Origin: Amycolatopsis lexingtonensis
GTDB lineage: Bacteria > Actinomycetota > Actinomycetes > Mycobacteriales > Pseudonocardiaceae
Length of the DNA stretch: 64,000 nt
Direction: 5' to 3'
Assembly: GCF_014873755.1 (NCBI RefSeq)
Contig: NZ_JADBEG010000001.1
Span: 8,220,501-8,284,500, forward strand
Shown here: piece by piece, positions 10,185 to 19,766 of the stretch
Layout of the letters: each line of letters opens with the position of its first letter
Numbering within the stretch: position 1 is the first letter of the stretch
Notes under the pieces: model-generated
The model's database searches: none
The model's input: only the letters and a program-made list of their open reading frames with translations
Told to the model about the DNA's origin: nothing
Translations under genes and position numbers: made by a program

Positions 10185-11249
10185 TCAACCGCCGATCGCG
10201 CTCATCGGCCGGATCGGCTGGGCGAATCCGGCGTCGTTGATCTCGTGGCCGGCGAGCTTGCCCCACATCGTGGCCCGCCAGGCGTCCGCCACCTCCTCAT
10301 CGCGCGCGCCCGCGCGCACGAGGGAGCGGAGGTCCGTCTCGTCGTTGCTGAACAGGCAGGAGCGGACCGCGCCGTCGGCGGTCAGGCGGGTGCGCTCGCA
10401 CGCCGCGCAGAACGGCCTGGTCACCGAGGCGATCACGCCGACGTCGCCGGGGCCGCCGTCGACCAGCCAGCGCTCGGCCGGGGCGCCGCCCCGCGCCGCC
10501 GGGAACGGCGTCAGCTCGAACGACTCCGCCAGCATCGAAAGGATCTCCGACGCCGTGATCATCTCGCCGCGGTTCCAGCCGTGCTGGGCGTCCAGCGGCA
10601 TCTGCTCGATGAAGCGCAGGTGGTAGCCCTCGGCCAGGCAGTACTTCAGCAGCGGCACGGCTTCGGTCTCGTTGACGCCGCGCATCAGCACCGCGTTGAC
10701 CTTCACCGGCGACATCCCGGCGTCCCGGGCGGCCGCCATGCCGGCGAGCACGTGCGAGAGCCGGTCGCGGCGGGTGATCGTCTTGAACAGCTCCGGGTCG
10801 ATGGTGTCGAGCGAGACGTTGATGCGGTTCAAGCCGGCTTCGGCGAGTGCCGCGGCCCTCCGCGCCAGGCCGATCCCGTTGGTGGTCATGGACAGCTTCG
10901 GCCGCGGCTCGAGCGCCGTGATCCGCGCGACGAGGTCCTCGAGGCCCGGCCGCAGCAGCGGTTCGCCACCGGTGAGCCGGATGTCGGTGACACCCAGCAT
11001 CTCGACGGCGATCCGCATCAGCCGGACCAGCTCGTCGTCGGTCAGCACCTGCTCGCCCGGCATCCAGTCGAGGCCCTCCGCGGGCATGCAGTAGGTGCAG
11101 CGCAGGTTGCACCGGTCCGTGAGGGAAACCCGGAGATCGGTGGCCACCCGGCCGAAGGTGTCGATGAGGTGCGGGTTCTCGGGCCGGGGCACGCGAGATG
11201 ACCCTCGTGTACCGGGAACACGAGGAAACCCGAGATCCACTGCAGTCAT
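10185..11249 (-). CDS. moaA: GTP 3',8-cyclase MoaA (radical SAM)
   Basis: 354 residues. It rearranges GTP to 3',8-cyclo-7,8-dihydro-GTP, the first molybdenum cofactor step. The radical-SAM cluster motif is DRCNLRCTYC, the SAM-binding region RLTGGEPLLRPG follows, and the C-terminal second cluster cysteines appear in RPFCAACERTRLTADG and RSCLF. It ends in the catalytic GG tail. On the minus strand a TACGCT -10 lies seven bases before the ATG, so translation is probably leaderless. The N-terminal ~25 residues are variable. Confidence 0.95.
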   Translation of the reverse strand: MTAVDLGFPRVPGTRGSSRVPRPENPHLIDTFGRVATDLRVSLTDRCNLRCTYCMPAEGLDWMPGEQVLTDDELVRLMRIAVEMLGVTDIRLTGGEPLLRPGLEDLVARITALEPRPKLSMTTNGIGLARRAAALAEAGLNRINVSLDTIDPELFKTITRRDRLSHVLAGMAAARDAGMSPVKVNAVLMRGVNETEAVPLLKYCLAEGYHLRFIEQMPLDAQHGWNRGEMITASEILSMLAESFELTPFPAARGGAPAERWLVDGGPGDVGVIASVTRPFCAACERTRLTADGAVRSCLFSNDETDLRSLVRAGARDEEVADAWRATMWGKLAGHEINDAGFAQPIRPMSAIGG

Positions 11250-11308
11250 TAAGCACAGCGTAGCTCCGGAACGTCCGGAGTGAGCGGCTCGCTACGATAC
11301 TTTGAGCA

Positions 11309-11821
11309 GTGAGTGGTTCAGTTGCCGAACTAAGAGGGCCTGTGACGGAAAAGACCTACCCGGTCACCGACGATGAACTCTTCCGCTTCGCGGAATTGGG
11401 TCGGCAGAGCAGCACGCTGACGGTCCTCCGGCACGCCAGGATCGCCGAGCGGATGGGCCTGTCCGGCACCGACCACAAGACGTTCGACCTGGTCATCCAA
11501 TCGGGCGGACCGTTGACCGCCGGGCGGATCGCCGAGCTGACGGGCCTGTCGACCGGGGCGGTGACCGGCGTCATCGACCGGCTCGAGAAGGTCGGGCTGG
11601 TCCGCCGCGTCCGCGATCCGGAGGACCGCCGCAAGGTCCTCGTGGCCGTCGTGCCGGGGGCCGAGGAGCGCTTCGCGCCGCTCTTCGAGTCGGCCTTCGA
11701 CGCCCTTCGCGAGACCCTGGCGCAGTTCTCCCCGGCCGAGCGAAAAGCCATCGAGCGTTATCAGAATGTCATCCTCGAACAGCTGCGCGCGGAAATCCTC
11801 GACAATGGCCGCCCCGCGTAG
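11309..11821 (+). CDS. MarR-family transcriptional regulator
   Basis: 170 residues with a winged helix: TAGRIAELTGLSTGAVTGVIDRLEKVGLVRRVRDPEDRRKVLV is the recognition helix and wing, flanked by dimerisation helices. The frame opens at GTG 11309. A GTG at 11342, preceded by AGAGGG, is an equally reasonable start and would give 159 residues. It is divergent from moaA, with only ~60 bases between the starts, so it could control moaA, but no clear palindrome was identified. Ligand unknown. Confidence 0.88.
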   Translation: MSGSVAELRGPVTEKTYPVTDDELFRFAELGRQSSTLTVLRHARIAERMGLSGTDHKTFDLVIQSGGPLTAGRIAELTGLSTGAVTGVIDRLEKVGLVRRVRDPEDRRKVLVAVVPGAEERFAPLFESAFDALRETLAQFSPAERKAIERYQNVILEQLRAEILDNGRPA

Positions 11822-11854
11822 CTTTTCCTCAAGTGCGGAGATAATGTCTCTGAC

Positions 11855-12259
11855 ATGCCGCAATTTCGGTTGTCTGAGGCCGCACGCCTGCTCGGGGTCA
11901 GCGACGACACCGTGCGCCGGTGGGTGCGCGCGGGTCAGCTGACCGCCACCGACGACGCCGCCGGCCGCAAGGTCGTGGACGGCGCCCAGCTGGCCGGGTT
12001 CGCCCGGGCGCAGGCCGCCGGTCCCGAAGACCCGTCGACGGTCGGCCGCTCGGCCCGCAACCGGTTCGTCGGCCTGGTCACCGAGGTCATCGCCGACAAG
12101 GTGATGGCGCAGGTGGAACTGCAGTGCGGGGCACACCGGGTGGTGTCCCTGATGAGTACGGAAGCCGTCCGCGAGCTGGGCCTGCGCCCCGGAGTGCTCG
12201 CGGTCGCGGTGGTCAAAGCGACCACCGTCGTGGTGGAGACACCGGAAGGAAGTCGATGA
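11855..12259 (+). CDS. Excisionase/MerR-type HTH protein with molybdate-binding TOBE domain
   Basis: 134 residues. The N-terminal ~50 residues (FRLSEAARLLGVSDDTVRRWVRAGQL) are a MerR/excisionase-like helix-turn-helix. Residues ~67-130 (RNRFVGLVTEVIADKVMAQVEL to VVKATTVVVE) form a Mop/TOBE domain of the type that binds molybdate. It is the first gene before modA, overlapping it by ATGA, so it is the likely molybdate-sensing regulator or molybdate store of the modABC operon. Confidence 0.85.
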   Translation: MPQFRLSEAARLLGVSDDTVRRWVRAGQLTATDDAAGRKVVDGAQLAGFARAQAAGPEDPSTVGRSARNRFVGLVTEVIADKVMAQVELQCGAHRVVSLMSTEAVRELGLRPGVLAVAVVKATTVVVETPEGSR

Positions 12260-13065
12260 AGAAGCTCGCTCTCGCCGTCGCGGCCGTCGCCTTGTTCGCG
12301 GGCGCCTGCAGCAGCTCGGACGAGCCCAGCACGCAGGCCGGCGGGTCGTCGGTCACCGCGCCGGCGCCCAAGGGGGCCGGGAACGCCGGCGGCGGCACGC
12401 TGACCGTGTTCGCGGCCGCGTCGCTCACCGAGTCGTTCACCGCGCTCGGCAAGGAGTTCGAAGCGCAGCACTCCGGCGTGACCGTGAAGTTCAGCTTCGC
12501 GGGCTCGTCCACCCTGGTGCAGCAGCTGACCAACGGCGCGAAGGCCGACGTCTTCGCCTCGGCCGACCAGGCCAACATGGACAAGGCGAACCAGGGCGGG
12601 GTGATCGACGGCCAGGCCACGGTGTTCGCCACGAACAAGCTCGCCATCGCCGTCGCGCCCGGCAACCCCAAGGGCATCAAGTCCTTCGCCGACCTGAACA
12701 AGGCCGGCGTGAACGTCGTGACGTGCGCGCCGCAGGTGCCGTGCGGCTCGGCGACCAAGAAGGTCGAGCAGGACACCGGCGTCACGCTCAAGCCGAAGAG
12801 CGAGGAATCGGACGTCAAGCAGGTGCTGAACAAGGTCGCCTCCGGGGACGCCGACGCGGGCCTCGTCTACGTCACCGACGCCACCTCCGCCACGGGCAAG
12901 GTCGAGAAGGTCGACTTCCCGGAGGCCGGGCAGGCGGTCAACAGCTACCCGATCGCCGCGGTCAAGGGCGGGCAGGCCGAGCTGGCGCACCAGTTCGAGG
13001 AGTTCGTCCTCGGCACCGAGGGCAAGAACGAGCTGACGAAGGCCGGGTTCGGTCCTGCGCAGTAG
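12256..13065 (+). CDS. modA: Molybdate ABC transporter substrate-binding lipoprotein ModA
   Basis: 269 residues. The signal peptide ends in a lipobox (LFAGACSSS), so the mature protein is lipid-anchored outside the membrane. Family motifs: [13 protein letters not shown] at the start of the mature fold, [35 protein letters not shown], and YPIAAVK near the end. It binds molybdate or tungstate and delivers it to ModB. ATG at 12256 overlaps the upstream stop; a strong hairpin separates it from modB. Confidence 0.94.
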   Translation: MKKLALAVAAVALFAGACSSSDEPSTQAGGSSVTAPAPKGAGNAGGGTLTVFAAASLTESFTALGKEFEAQHSGVTVKFSFAGSSTLVQQLTNGAKADVFASADQANMDKANQGGVIDGQATVFATNKLAIAVAPGNPKGIKSFADLNKAGVNVVTCAPQVPCGSATKKVEQDTGVTLKPKSEESDVKQVLNKVASGDADAGLVYVTDATSATGKVEKVDFPEAGQAVNSYPIAAVKGGQAELAHQFEEFVLGTEGKNELTKAGFGPAQ

Positions 13066-13075
13066 GCGGCTCGCG

Positions 13076-13109
13076 AACGGCCGGCCGGGATCCGTCCCGG
13101 CCGGCCGTT
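13076..13109 (+). terminator. Intercistronic hairpin between modA and modB
   Basis: Perfect 15-base arms (AACGGCCGGCCGGGA and complement) with a 4-base loop, 10 bases after the modA stop and before any likely modB start. It may act as an attenuator or an mRNA-stabilising stem, giving more ModA than ModBC. Confidence 0.75.
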
Positions 13110-13150
13110 CACGCGTCCCGTGGGTCCTTGGCATCCCGGCCACGCTGGCG

Positions 13151-13891
13151 TTGGCGCTCGTCGTGCTGCCGGTGGTCGGCCTGCTGGTCCGCTCGGACCT
13201 GACGCGGCTGCCGTCGCTGGTCGCCACGCCGTCGTCGTGGCACGCGCTGCGGCTGTCACTGCTCACCGCGGGACTGTCCACCGTGGCCTGCGTGCTGCTC
13301 GGCGTCCCGCTGGCCGTCGTGCTGGCGCGCGCCCGGTTCCGCGGCGTCCGGCTGCTGCGCTCGATCGTGCTCCTGCCGCTGGTGCTGCCCCCGGTCGTCG
13401 GCGGTCTCGCGCTGCTCTACCTGCTCGGCCGCAAGGGTTTCCTCGGCATGCTGATCACCACGCTGACCGGGGAGTCGGTGCCGTTCACGACGGCCGCGGT
13501 GGTGATCGCGCAGACGTTCGTGGCGATGCCGTTCCTCGTCGTCAGCCTCGAAGGCGCGCTGCGCAACGCCGGCGACCGCTACGAGCAGGTCGCCGCGACG
13601 CTCGGCGCGCGCCCGTGGACGGTCTTCCGCCGGGTCACGCTGCCCCTGCTGCTGCCCGCGCTCGGCTCCGGCGTCGTCCTCAGCTTCGCCCGCGCGCTCG
13701 GCGAGTTCGGCGCCACGATCACCTTCGCCGGCAGCCTCGAAGACGTCACCCGCACGCTGCCGTTGGAGGTCTACACGCAGGCCGAAGTGGACATCGACAG
13801 CGCCGTCGCACTGTCCCTGCTGCTCATCGTCGTGGCGATCGTGGTCATCGCCGTCGCGCGGCCGCGCTCGTGGGAAGGCGGCCTGCGGTGA
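13151..13891 (+). CDS. modB: Molybdate ABC transporter permease ModB
   Basis: 246 residues from a TTG at 13151. About five to six membrane helices; the cytoplasmic EAA-type loop is visible ([38 protein letters not shown]), as is the conserved [13 protein letters not shown]. The start is uncertain: the frame is open back to 13037 and the first membrane helix appears to begin near 13121, so a non-standard CTG at 13055 or 13145 is possible. No ATG or GTG is in frame upstream. The stop overlaps the modC start (GTGA). Confidence 0.88.
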   Translation: MALVVLPVVGLLVRSDLTRLPSLVATPSSWHALRLSLLTAGLSTVACVLLGVPLAVVLARARFRGVRLLRSIVLLPLVLPPVVGGLALLYLLGRKGFLGMLITTLTGESVPFTTAAVVIAQTFVAMPFLVVSLEGALRNAGDRYEQVAATLGARPWTVFRRVTLPLLLPALGSGVVLSFARALGEFGATITFAGSLEDVTRTLPLEVYTQAEVDIDSAVALSLLLIVVAIVVIAVARPRSWEGGLR

Positions 13892-14955
13892 GCCTGACCG
13901 CCCGGATCGAGGCCGTCCGCGGCTCGTTTTCGCTGGACGTCGACCTCGACGTGCCGGCCGGGCACGTGCTGGCGCTGCTCGGGCCGAACGGTTCCGGCAA
14001 GTCGACGGTCCTGGGCTGCCTCGCCGGGCTGATCACGCCGACGTCGGCGGAGATCACCGTGGCCGGGCGCGCGTTGGTCGGCGTGGCGCCGCACCGGCGG
14101 GGGATCGGCCTCCTGTCGCAGGACGCGCTGCTGTTCCCGCACCTGTCCGTGGCCGACAACGTCGCGTTCTCGCCGCGCTCGACCGGCGCCGGCCGCCGAG
14201 CCGCGCGCGAGCGGGCCTACTACTGGCTGGCCGAAGTGGACGCCGTCGCCTTGGCCGACCGGCGGCCCGGGCAGCTGTCCGGCGGGCAGGCCCAGCGCGT
14301 CGCGATCGCCAGGGCGCTGGCCGCCGAACCGGAACTGCTGCTGCTCGACGAGCCGTTCGCCGCCCTCGACGTCGACGCGGCGCCCGCGATCCGCGGCCTG
14401 CTGCGGCGCGTGCTCAAGACCGGGCCGACGACGGTGCTCGTCACGCACGACCCGCTGGACGCTCTCGCGCTCGCCGACCACGTCGCGGTGATGAACGGCG
14501 GCCGTGTCGTCGAACGCGGCCCGACCCGCGAAGTGCTTTCGGCCCCGCGGACGGCGTTCACCGCGCGGATCGCCGGCCTCAACCTGGTCGCCGGCACCGC
14601 GGTCCCCGAAGGACTGCGGACCGCGGCGGGCGAGGTGGTGAGCGGGATCCCGGCGGCCGACGTGGTGCCCGGAGAGCCCGCGGTGGCGGTCTTCCCGCCG
14701 AACGCCGTCGCCGTCTACCCGCACGACGGCGAGCACCGCGGCAGCCCGCGCAACACCACCGACGCCGTCGTCTCGGCGCTGGAACCGCACGGGCCGGTGA
14801 TCCGGGTCCGCGCCGAGGGCGACGGCTGGGCGCACGGCCTGACCGCCGACCTGACGCCGGCCGCCGTGGCCGAGCTCGCGCTGGAGCCCGGCTCGGCGGT
14901 GACGCTGTCGGTGAAGGCCGCGACCGTGGCGGTGCACCCGGCCGCGGCCTCCTGA
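13888..14955 (+). CDS. modC: Molybdate ABC transporter ATP-binding protein ModC
   Basis: 355 residues. Walker [11 protein letters not shown]-loop near [10 protein letters not shown], signature [15 protein letters not shown], Walker [13 protein letters not shown], and switch His in [10 protein letters not shown]. The C-terminal ~70 residues (from [20 protein letters not shown] to [13 protein letters not shown]) form a TOBE domain that senses intracellular molybdate. GTG at 13888 overlaps the modB stop. The frame extends upstream as an open shadow of modB, which should not be read as a fusion. Confidence 0.94.
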   Translation: MSLTARIEAVRGSFSLDVDLDVPAGHVLALLGPNGSGKSTVLGCLAGLITPTSAEITVAGRALVGVAPHRRGIGLLSQDALLFPHLSVADNVAFSPRSTGAGRRAARERAYYWLAEVDAVALADRRPGQLSGGQAQRVAIARALAAEPELLLLDEPFAALDVDAAPAIRGLLRRVLKTGPTTVLVTHDPLDALALADHVAVMNGGRVVERGPTREVLSAPRTAFTARIAGLNLVAGTAVPEGLRTAAGEVVSGIPAADVVPGEPAVAVFPPNAVAVYPHDGEHRGSPRNTTDAVVSALEPHGPVIRVRAEGDGWAHGLTADLTPAAVAELALEPGSAVTLSVKAATVAVHPAAAS

Positions 14956-14969
14956 GTCCCAGACCGGGG

Positions 14970-16751
14970 TCAGCCGTCGTGGTGGTGGCCGCCGCCCGGG
15001 TGGACGTGGAACTTGGCCACCTCCGGCGGGTGCACGACGAACGGCCGCATCATGCCCTCGTCCTCGTGGTCGAGGATGTGGCAGTGGTACATGAACTCAC
15101 CGGTACCGCCGCCGAACTGCCCGGCCACGCTCACCCACTGGCCGGGGTTCACGATGATCGTGTCCTTCCAGCCCTCCTCGTACTTCTCCAGCGGGACGTC
15201 GGTGAAGCCGTCGATCGGCGCCGTCGTCCGCTCGGTGGCCTGGTCGAACGTCGTGGCGAACTTCCGCCGGAAGAGCGCCTGGAACTCGGTCAGGTGGATG
15301 TGCACCGGGTGCGCCGGCCCGCCGTTCGCGACGTGCACGATGTTCCACACCGCCCACCGGTCGTGGTCGATGAAGATCCCCGTCGTGTCGTCGAAGATCC
15401 GGCCGATCATCCGGAACGTCTTCAGTCCGCCGTTCGGGTCCTGGATCTGGATGATCCCCTCGCCGCCGGGATCCGCCTCGACCTGCTCCAGGTCCCACAG
15501 CTCCGGGTGGCCCGCCTTGTTGAGCAGCAGCGCGATCCAGACGTGGTCGTGGTCCTCGGGCAGCGTCGAGCCGTGCTGCAGCCGGACGTACGACGTCGAG
15601 ATCTTCTCCGGCAGCCGGAACGGGTCGTGCTTCGCGCCGCTGTCGACGCGGAACTCCATCAGGTCCGGCTCGACCGTGCCCAGCCGCGGGTCGGCGTTGC
15701 GCAGCTTGAGCTTCTGCCCCTTGAAGCGGCTGAAGTCGATGAGGACGTCGAACCGCTCGGCCGGGGCGACGGTCAGCCCGCCGCCCGGCAGCGGGGCGGG
15801 CGCCGGCAGCAGGCCGCCGTCGGTGCCGATCAGGCGGACGGCGTCGTTGACCGGCGTGTTGTTCTCGTCGACCAGGTTGAGCGTGTAGAACCGCGAGTTG
15901 GCCGCGTTGAGCAGCCGGAAGCGGTACCACCGCGCGTCGACGTCGAGGTGCGGCCAGATCACGCCGTTGACCAGGTTGAACGGCCCCGTGAACGGGATCA
16001 TCGGGCCGTTCGGCACCACCGGGACCTTGAACAGCAGCTGCCCGGTGAGCGCGCCGGTCGCCGGGTCGGTGTCGAGGTTCCGGTCGGTGATGATCAGCGG
16101 GATCTCGTGGTCGCCCTGCGGCAGGTCGAGCGCGTCCTCCTCGTCGTCGCGGACCAGGTACATCCCCGCCAGGCCGGTGTGGACGTTGAAGCGCGTGATC
16201 GCCATGGCGTGGTCGTGGTACCAGAGCGGCATCGCCGGCTGGCGGTTCTGGTACTCGGCCAGCTGCGAAGTGCCGTGGAGCCCGGCGTTGTGCGCCCAGC
16301 CGTCGTTGCCCGCGTTCGTGCGGGCGCCGTGGAGGTGCACGACCGTCCAGGCCGGCAGGTCCGCGACGCCCTCGATGACCGAGTAGCCGGGCCGGTCGAG
16401 CTCGCGGCCGGGACGGCTGGCCGGCCCGTCGGCGATCGGGCCCTGAACGGCGACGAGCGGGAACTCGCCGTCGATTTCGTTCGACCACGAAATCCGCAGT
16501 TGTTTGCCGCTGCGCACTTCGATTGTCGGGCCCGGGAAATGTCCCGCGTACGTCCACAACGTACTCGGCGGCAATTGCGAGTGCAGCCGCTGGCGCTTCG
16601 TGATCATCGGAATGGTGATGGTGTCCTGCCCGCCCCACGAATGCGGCCGGTAGACCGGCGGAACGCGCAGTGGGTCGAGGAACTTGGTGAGCCCCCAGTT
16701 CGGCGCGGCGACCGGTGCGGCGGCCGCCGGGCGCTCGATGATTTCGGTCAT
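14970..16751 (-). CDS. Multicopper oxidase (CotA/phenoxazinone-synthase/bilirubin-oxidase type)
   Basis: 593 residues. All four copper-binding segments are present in order: HLHGAR, YHDHAMAITRFNVHTGLAG, HPVHIHLTEF, and MYHCHILDHEDEGMMRP, which carries the type 1 Cys/His/Met ligands. It oxidises phenols or similar donors and reduces O2 to water. No signal peptide is seen after the ATG at 16751 (which has a good GGGGAGA site), so it may act in the cytoplasm or on spores, like CotA and phenoxazinone synthase. The C-terminus is His-rich (HVHP...HHHDG), possibly an extra metal site. Confidence 0.92.
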   Translation of the reverse strand: MTEIIERPAAAAPVAAPNWGLTKFLDPLRVPPVYRPHSWGGQDTITIPMITKRQRLHSQLPPSTLWTYAGHFPGPTIEVRSGKQLRISWSNEIDGEFPLVAVQGPIADGPASRPGRELDRPGYSVIEGVADLPAWTVVHLHGARTNAGNDGWAHNAGLHGTSQLAEYQNRQPAMPLWYHDHAMAITRFNVHTGLAGMYLVRDDEEDALDLPQGDHEIPLIITDRNLDTDPATGALTGQLLFKVPVVPNGPMIPFTGPFNLVNGVIWPHLDVDARWYRFRLLNAANSRFYTLNLVDENNTPVNDAVRLIGTDGGLLPAPAPLPGGGLTVAPAERFDVLIDFSRFKGQKLKLRNADPRLGTVEPDLMEFRVDSGAKHDPFRLPEKISTSYVRLQHGSTLPEDHDHVWIALLLNKAGHPELWDLEQVEADPGGEGIIQIQDPNGGLKTFRMIGRIFDDTTGIFIDHDRWAVWNIVHVANGGPAHPVHIHLTEFQALFRRKFATTFDQATERTTAPIDGFTDVPLEKYEEGWKDTIIVNPGQWVSVAGQFGGGTGEFMYHCHILDHEDEGMMRPFVVHPPEVAKFHVHPGGGHHHDG

Positions 16752-16945
16752 GCGATCTCCCCTTTTTGCGGACAGGGGGCAGGAAGAATCGCGCCGCCGC
16801 GGAACACGCGGACGCCGTTGAATGGTATTCCCCCGAACCCCCTCGGTGACCGGTACGCGAACTCCCCTCGCAATACCGGCAATTTCCACTGTAGCCGTTT
16901 TCGGCGGGGACCGCAGGTGTCACCCGCGCGTGATAGGTTCCGCGC

Positions 16946-17740
16946 ATGAGCGAACGCCGGTGGACGTACCTCTCCGACATGGACGGCGTCCTGGTGAAGG
17001 AGGAGCACCTCGTCCCGGGGGCCGACGAGTTCCTTGCCGAGCTGAAGGCGAACGGCATCGACTTCCTGGTGCTGACGAACAACTCCATCTACACCCCGCG
17101 CGACCTGCGGGCCCGGCTCGAGCGCACCGGGCTCGACATCCCGGAGGAGTCGATCTGGACCTCGGCGCTGGCGACCGCGAAGTTCCTCTCGTCGCAGCGG
17201 CCGAACGGCTCGGCGTACGTCATCGGCGAGGCCGGCCTCACGACGGCGCTGCACGAGGTCGGTTACGTGCTGACCGAGCGCGACCCCGACTACGTCGTGC
17301 TGGGCGAGACCCGCACGTACAGCTTCAGCGCCATCACGCGCGCGATCCGGCTGATCGAGGGCGGCGCGAAGTTCATCGCGACGAACCCCGACGCGACCGG
17401 CCCCAGCCTGGAGGGCTCGATGCCGGCCACCGGGTCCGTCGCGGCGCTGATCGAGAAGGCCACCGGCCGCTCGCCGTACTACGTCGGCAAGCCGAACCCG
17501 CTGATGATGCGCTCGGCGTTGCGCCGATTGGGTGCGCACTCGGAGTCGACGCTGATGATCGGCGACCGGATGGACACCGACGTGCACTCGGGCATCGAGG
17601 CCGGGCTGCAGACCATCCTGGTGCTCACCGGCATCTCCACGCAGGAGTCGGCCGAACGCTATCCGTATCGGCCCACCCTGGTGCTGGACTCGATCGCGGA
17701 CCTGATCGGGCGAACCACCGACCCGTTCGGCGAAGGCTGA
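16946..17740 (+). CDS. HAD-IIA (NagD-like) phosphatase
   Basis: 264 residues. HAD motif I is DMDGVL, motif II LTNNS, the C2 cap lies between, and motifs III/IV are YVGKPNP and [17 protein letters not shown]. NagD-type enzymes dephosphorylate nucleotide or sugar phosphates; the substrate here cannot be told. It is followed 37 bases later by a metallophosphoesterase on the same strand. Confidence 0.9.
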   Translation: MSERRWTYLSDMDGVLVKEEHLVPGADEFLAELKANGIDFLVLTNNSIYTPRDLRARLERTGLDIPEESIWTSALATAKFLSSQRPNGSAYVIGEAGLTTALHEVGYVLTERDPDYVVLGETRTYSFSAITRAIRLIEGGAKFIATNPDATGPSLEGSMPATGSVAALIEKATGRSPYYVGKPNPLMMRSALRRLGAHSESTLMIGDRMDTDVHSGIEAGLQTILVLTGISTQESAERYPYRPTLVLDSIADLIGRTTDPFGEG

Positions 17741-17777
17741 CGGTGGCCCGGGTGCACGCAGGGCTTATCGTCACCGG

Positions 17778-18578
17778 ATGAGCAAGTCCACCTACGTTGT
17801 GGGCGACGTGCACGGCCACCGTGACGAACTGGCCGAGGCACTGCGCGCCGAAGGCCTGGTCGACGACGAGGACAACTGGTCGGGGGGCGAGGACCAGCTG
17901 TGGTTCCTCGGCGACTTCGTCGACCGCGGGCCCGACGGCGTCGGCGCGATCGACCTGGTCATGCGGCTGGAGGCGCAGGCGGCCGAGGCAGGTGGCCTGG
18001 TGCAGACGCTGCTGGGCAACCACGAGATCCTCGCGCTGGGGATGTACCACTTCGGCGACGAGCCGGTGCCGTCCGACTTCGGCCCGCGCAGCTTCGCCCG
18101 CAGCTGGGAAATCAACGGCGGCCTGCTGTCGGACCAGGACCGGCTGACCCCGGAGCACATCGAGTGGCTGGCCGCGCGCCCGCTTGCCGCGCTCGCCGCC
18201 GACCACCTGCTGCTGCACTCGGACACGCTCGAGTACCTCGACTGGGGCTCCACGATCGAGGAGATCAACGAGGCCGCGGGCGAGATCCTCACGGGCTCGG
18301 ACCTCGAGGCCTGGTGGGACGTCTGGCGCCGGATGACGACGCGCTACGCCTTCCGCGGCCCGGACGGCGAGGAGAACGCCCAGAAGCTGATGGACGCGCT
18401 CGGCGGGTCCCGGATCGTGCACGGGCACAGCGTCATCGCCGACCAGCTGGGGATCCACCCGACGCAGATCGAAGGGCCGTTCCTGTACGCCGGCGGCAAG
18501 GCGCTGGGCGTGGACGGCGGCCTGTTCGTCGGCGGGCCCTGCCTGGTGGTGAAGCTGCCCTACGAACCGGAGTCGTGA
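17778..18578 (+). CDS. Calcineurin-like metallophosphoesterase
   Basis: 266 residues. Metal-binding motifs in order: VVGDVHGH, FLGDFVDRGPDG, LLGNHEI, and the late IVHGHSV. The arrangement is like PrpE/ApaH-type and protein-phosphatase-like enzymes; substrate unknown. It ends one base before the converging YccF gene. Confidence 0.9.
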   Translation: MSKSTYVVGDVHGHRDELAEALRAEGLVDDEDNWSGGEDQLWFLGDFVDRGPDGVGAIDLVMRLEAQAAEAGGLVQTLLGNHEILALGMYHFGDEPVPSDFGPRSFARSWEINGGLLSDQDRLTPEHIEWLAARPLAALAADHLLLHSDTLEYLDWGSTIEEINEAAGEILTGSDLEAWWDVWRRMTTRYAFRGPDGEENAQKLMDALGGSRIVHGHSVIADQLGIHPTQIEGPFLYAGGKALGVDGGLFVGGPCLVVKLPYEPES

Positions 18579-18953
18579 TCAGGGGAGGTCGACGATCTCC
18601 TTGCCGAGCGGCATCAGCGACACCGGGATCATCTTGAAGTTCGCGACGCCGAGCGGGATGCCGACGATGGTGAGGCACAGCGCGACGCCCGTGAAGACGT
18701 GCCCGAGCGCCAGCCACAACCCGGCGAAGACGAACCAGATGACGTTGCCGAGGCACGACGCGGCGCCCGCGTCCGGCCGGTCGACGACCGTGCGCCCGAA
18801 CGGCCAGAGCGCGTAGTTCGCGATCCGGAACGACGCCAGCCCGAACGGGATGGTGACGATCAGGATGCAGCAGATCACGCCGGCGAGCAGGTAGCCCAGC
18901 GCCATCCAGAAGCCGCACAGGACGAGCCAGATGATGTTCAGCAGGACGCGCAT
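18579..18953 (-). CDS. YccF-domain membrane protein
   Basis: 124 residues with two related halves, each a hydrophobic stretch followed by a Pro-Phe/Leu-Gly turn (IPFGLASFRIANYALWPFGR and IPLGVANFKMIPVSLMPLGK). This duplicated pattern is the YccF inner-membrane domain; function unknown. Its ATG overlaps the PhzF stop by one base (TGATG), so it is co-translated with phzF. Confidence 0.85.
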   Translation of the reverse strand: MRVLLNIIWLVLCGFWMALGYLLAGVICCILIVTIPFGLASFRIANYALWPFGRTVVDRPDAGAASCLGNVIWFVFAGLWLALGHVFTGVALCLTIVGIPLGVANFKMIPVSLMPLGKEIVDLP

Positions 18954-19705
18954 CAGACGTGCAGCTCCCCGCTGAGGACAGTCACGGCCTGACCGGCGAG
19001 GTGGACGCGGTCGCCGTCCTGGCGCGTGCGGACGATGCCGCCGCGTGCCGAGACCTGGTGCCCGACGAGTTCGGTTTTCCGGAACTGCTCGGACCAGTAC
19101 GGCGAGAGGATGCAGTGCGCCGAGCCCGTGACGGGGTCTTCGTCGATGCCGACGCCCGGTCCGAAGAAGCGGCTCACGTAGTCCGTTTCGTCGCCCTTCG
19201 CGGTGACGAGCAGCCGTCCGGTCCAGGTGTGCTTCAGCTTTTCGAGGTCGGGTTTCAGGTTTTTGACCGTTTCGGCGTCGGGCAGGACGGCGAAGAGGTT
19301 CTCGACGCCGCGTCCGGTGTATTCGATCTCGACGCCGGGGAGGATGCCGGACAGGTCGTCGTCGGTGGCCGTCGGCGGGTCGGTGGGGAAGTCCAGCTCG
19401 ACCCAGCCGTCCTTCGCCGTGGCGCGGAGTTCGCCGCTCTTCGTGGTGTAGGTCTGGTCGCCGCCGAGCACGTGCGTGGTGGCGAGGGTGGCGTGCCCGC
19501 AGAGGGCGACCTCGACCTCGGGGGTGAACCACCGGAGCGACTTGGGACTTTGTGAGGTGACGACGAAGGCGGTCTCGGCGTGCTTCATCTCGGCGGCGAC
19601 GGCCTGCATCCAGGTGGGGTCGGCGGGCTCGTCCAGCAGGACGACCCCGGCGGAGTTGCCGGTGAAGGCCCGGTCGGTGAAGGCGTCGACGATGAAGAAG
19701 CGCAT
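18953..19705 (-). CDS. PhzF-family isomerase/epimerase
   Basis: 250 residues. MRFFIVDAFTDRAFTGNSAGVV is the classic PhzF start, including the catalytic-type Glu region at KHAETAFV; LCGHATLATTHVL and DEDPVTGSAHC are the second-half motifs. The family includes PhzF of phenazine synthesis and many amino-acid isomerases; no phenazine genes are nearby, so substrate unknown. The start at 19705 has GGGGGC upstream and agrees with the family N-terminus. Confidence 0.9.
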   Translation of the reverse strand: MRFFIVDAFTDRAFTGNSAGVVLLDEPADPTWMQAVAAEMKHAETAFVVTSQSPKSLRWFTPEVEVALCGHATLATTHVLGGDQTYTTKSGELRATAKDGWVELDFPTDPPTATDDDLSGILPGVEIEYTGRGVENLFAVLPDAETVKNLKPDLEKLKHTWTGRLLVTAKGDETDYVSRFFGPGVGIDEDPVTGSAHCILSPYWSEQFRKTELVGHQVSARGGIVRTRQDGDRVHLAGQAVTVLSGELHV

Positions 19706-19766
19706 GCCCCCAATGTAGCCAGGGCGGGCTTCTCGGACCCGCTTCTCGTGACGGGATCGGGGAGAT

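Noticed and set aside
13120..14955. Apparent ModB-ModC fusion frame
   Set aside because: The upstream part is an out-of-frame shadow of modB; real ModC starts at GTG 13888 overlapping the modB stop.
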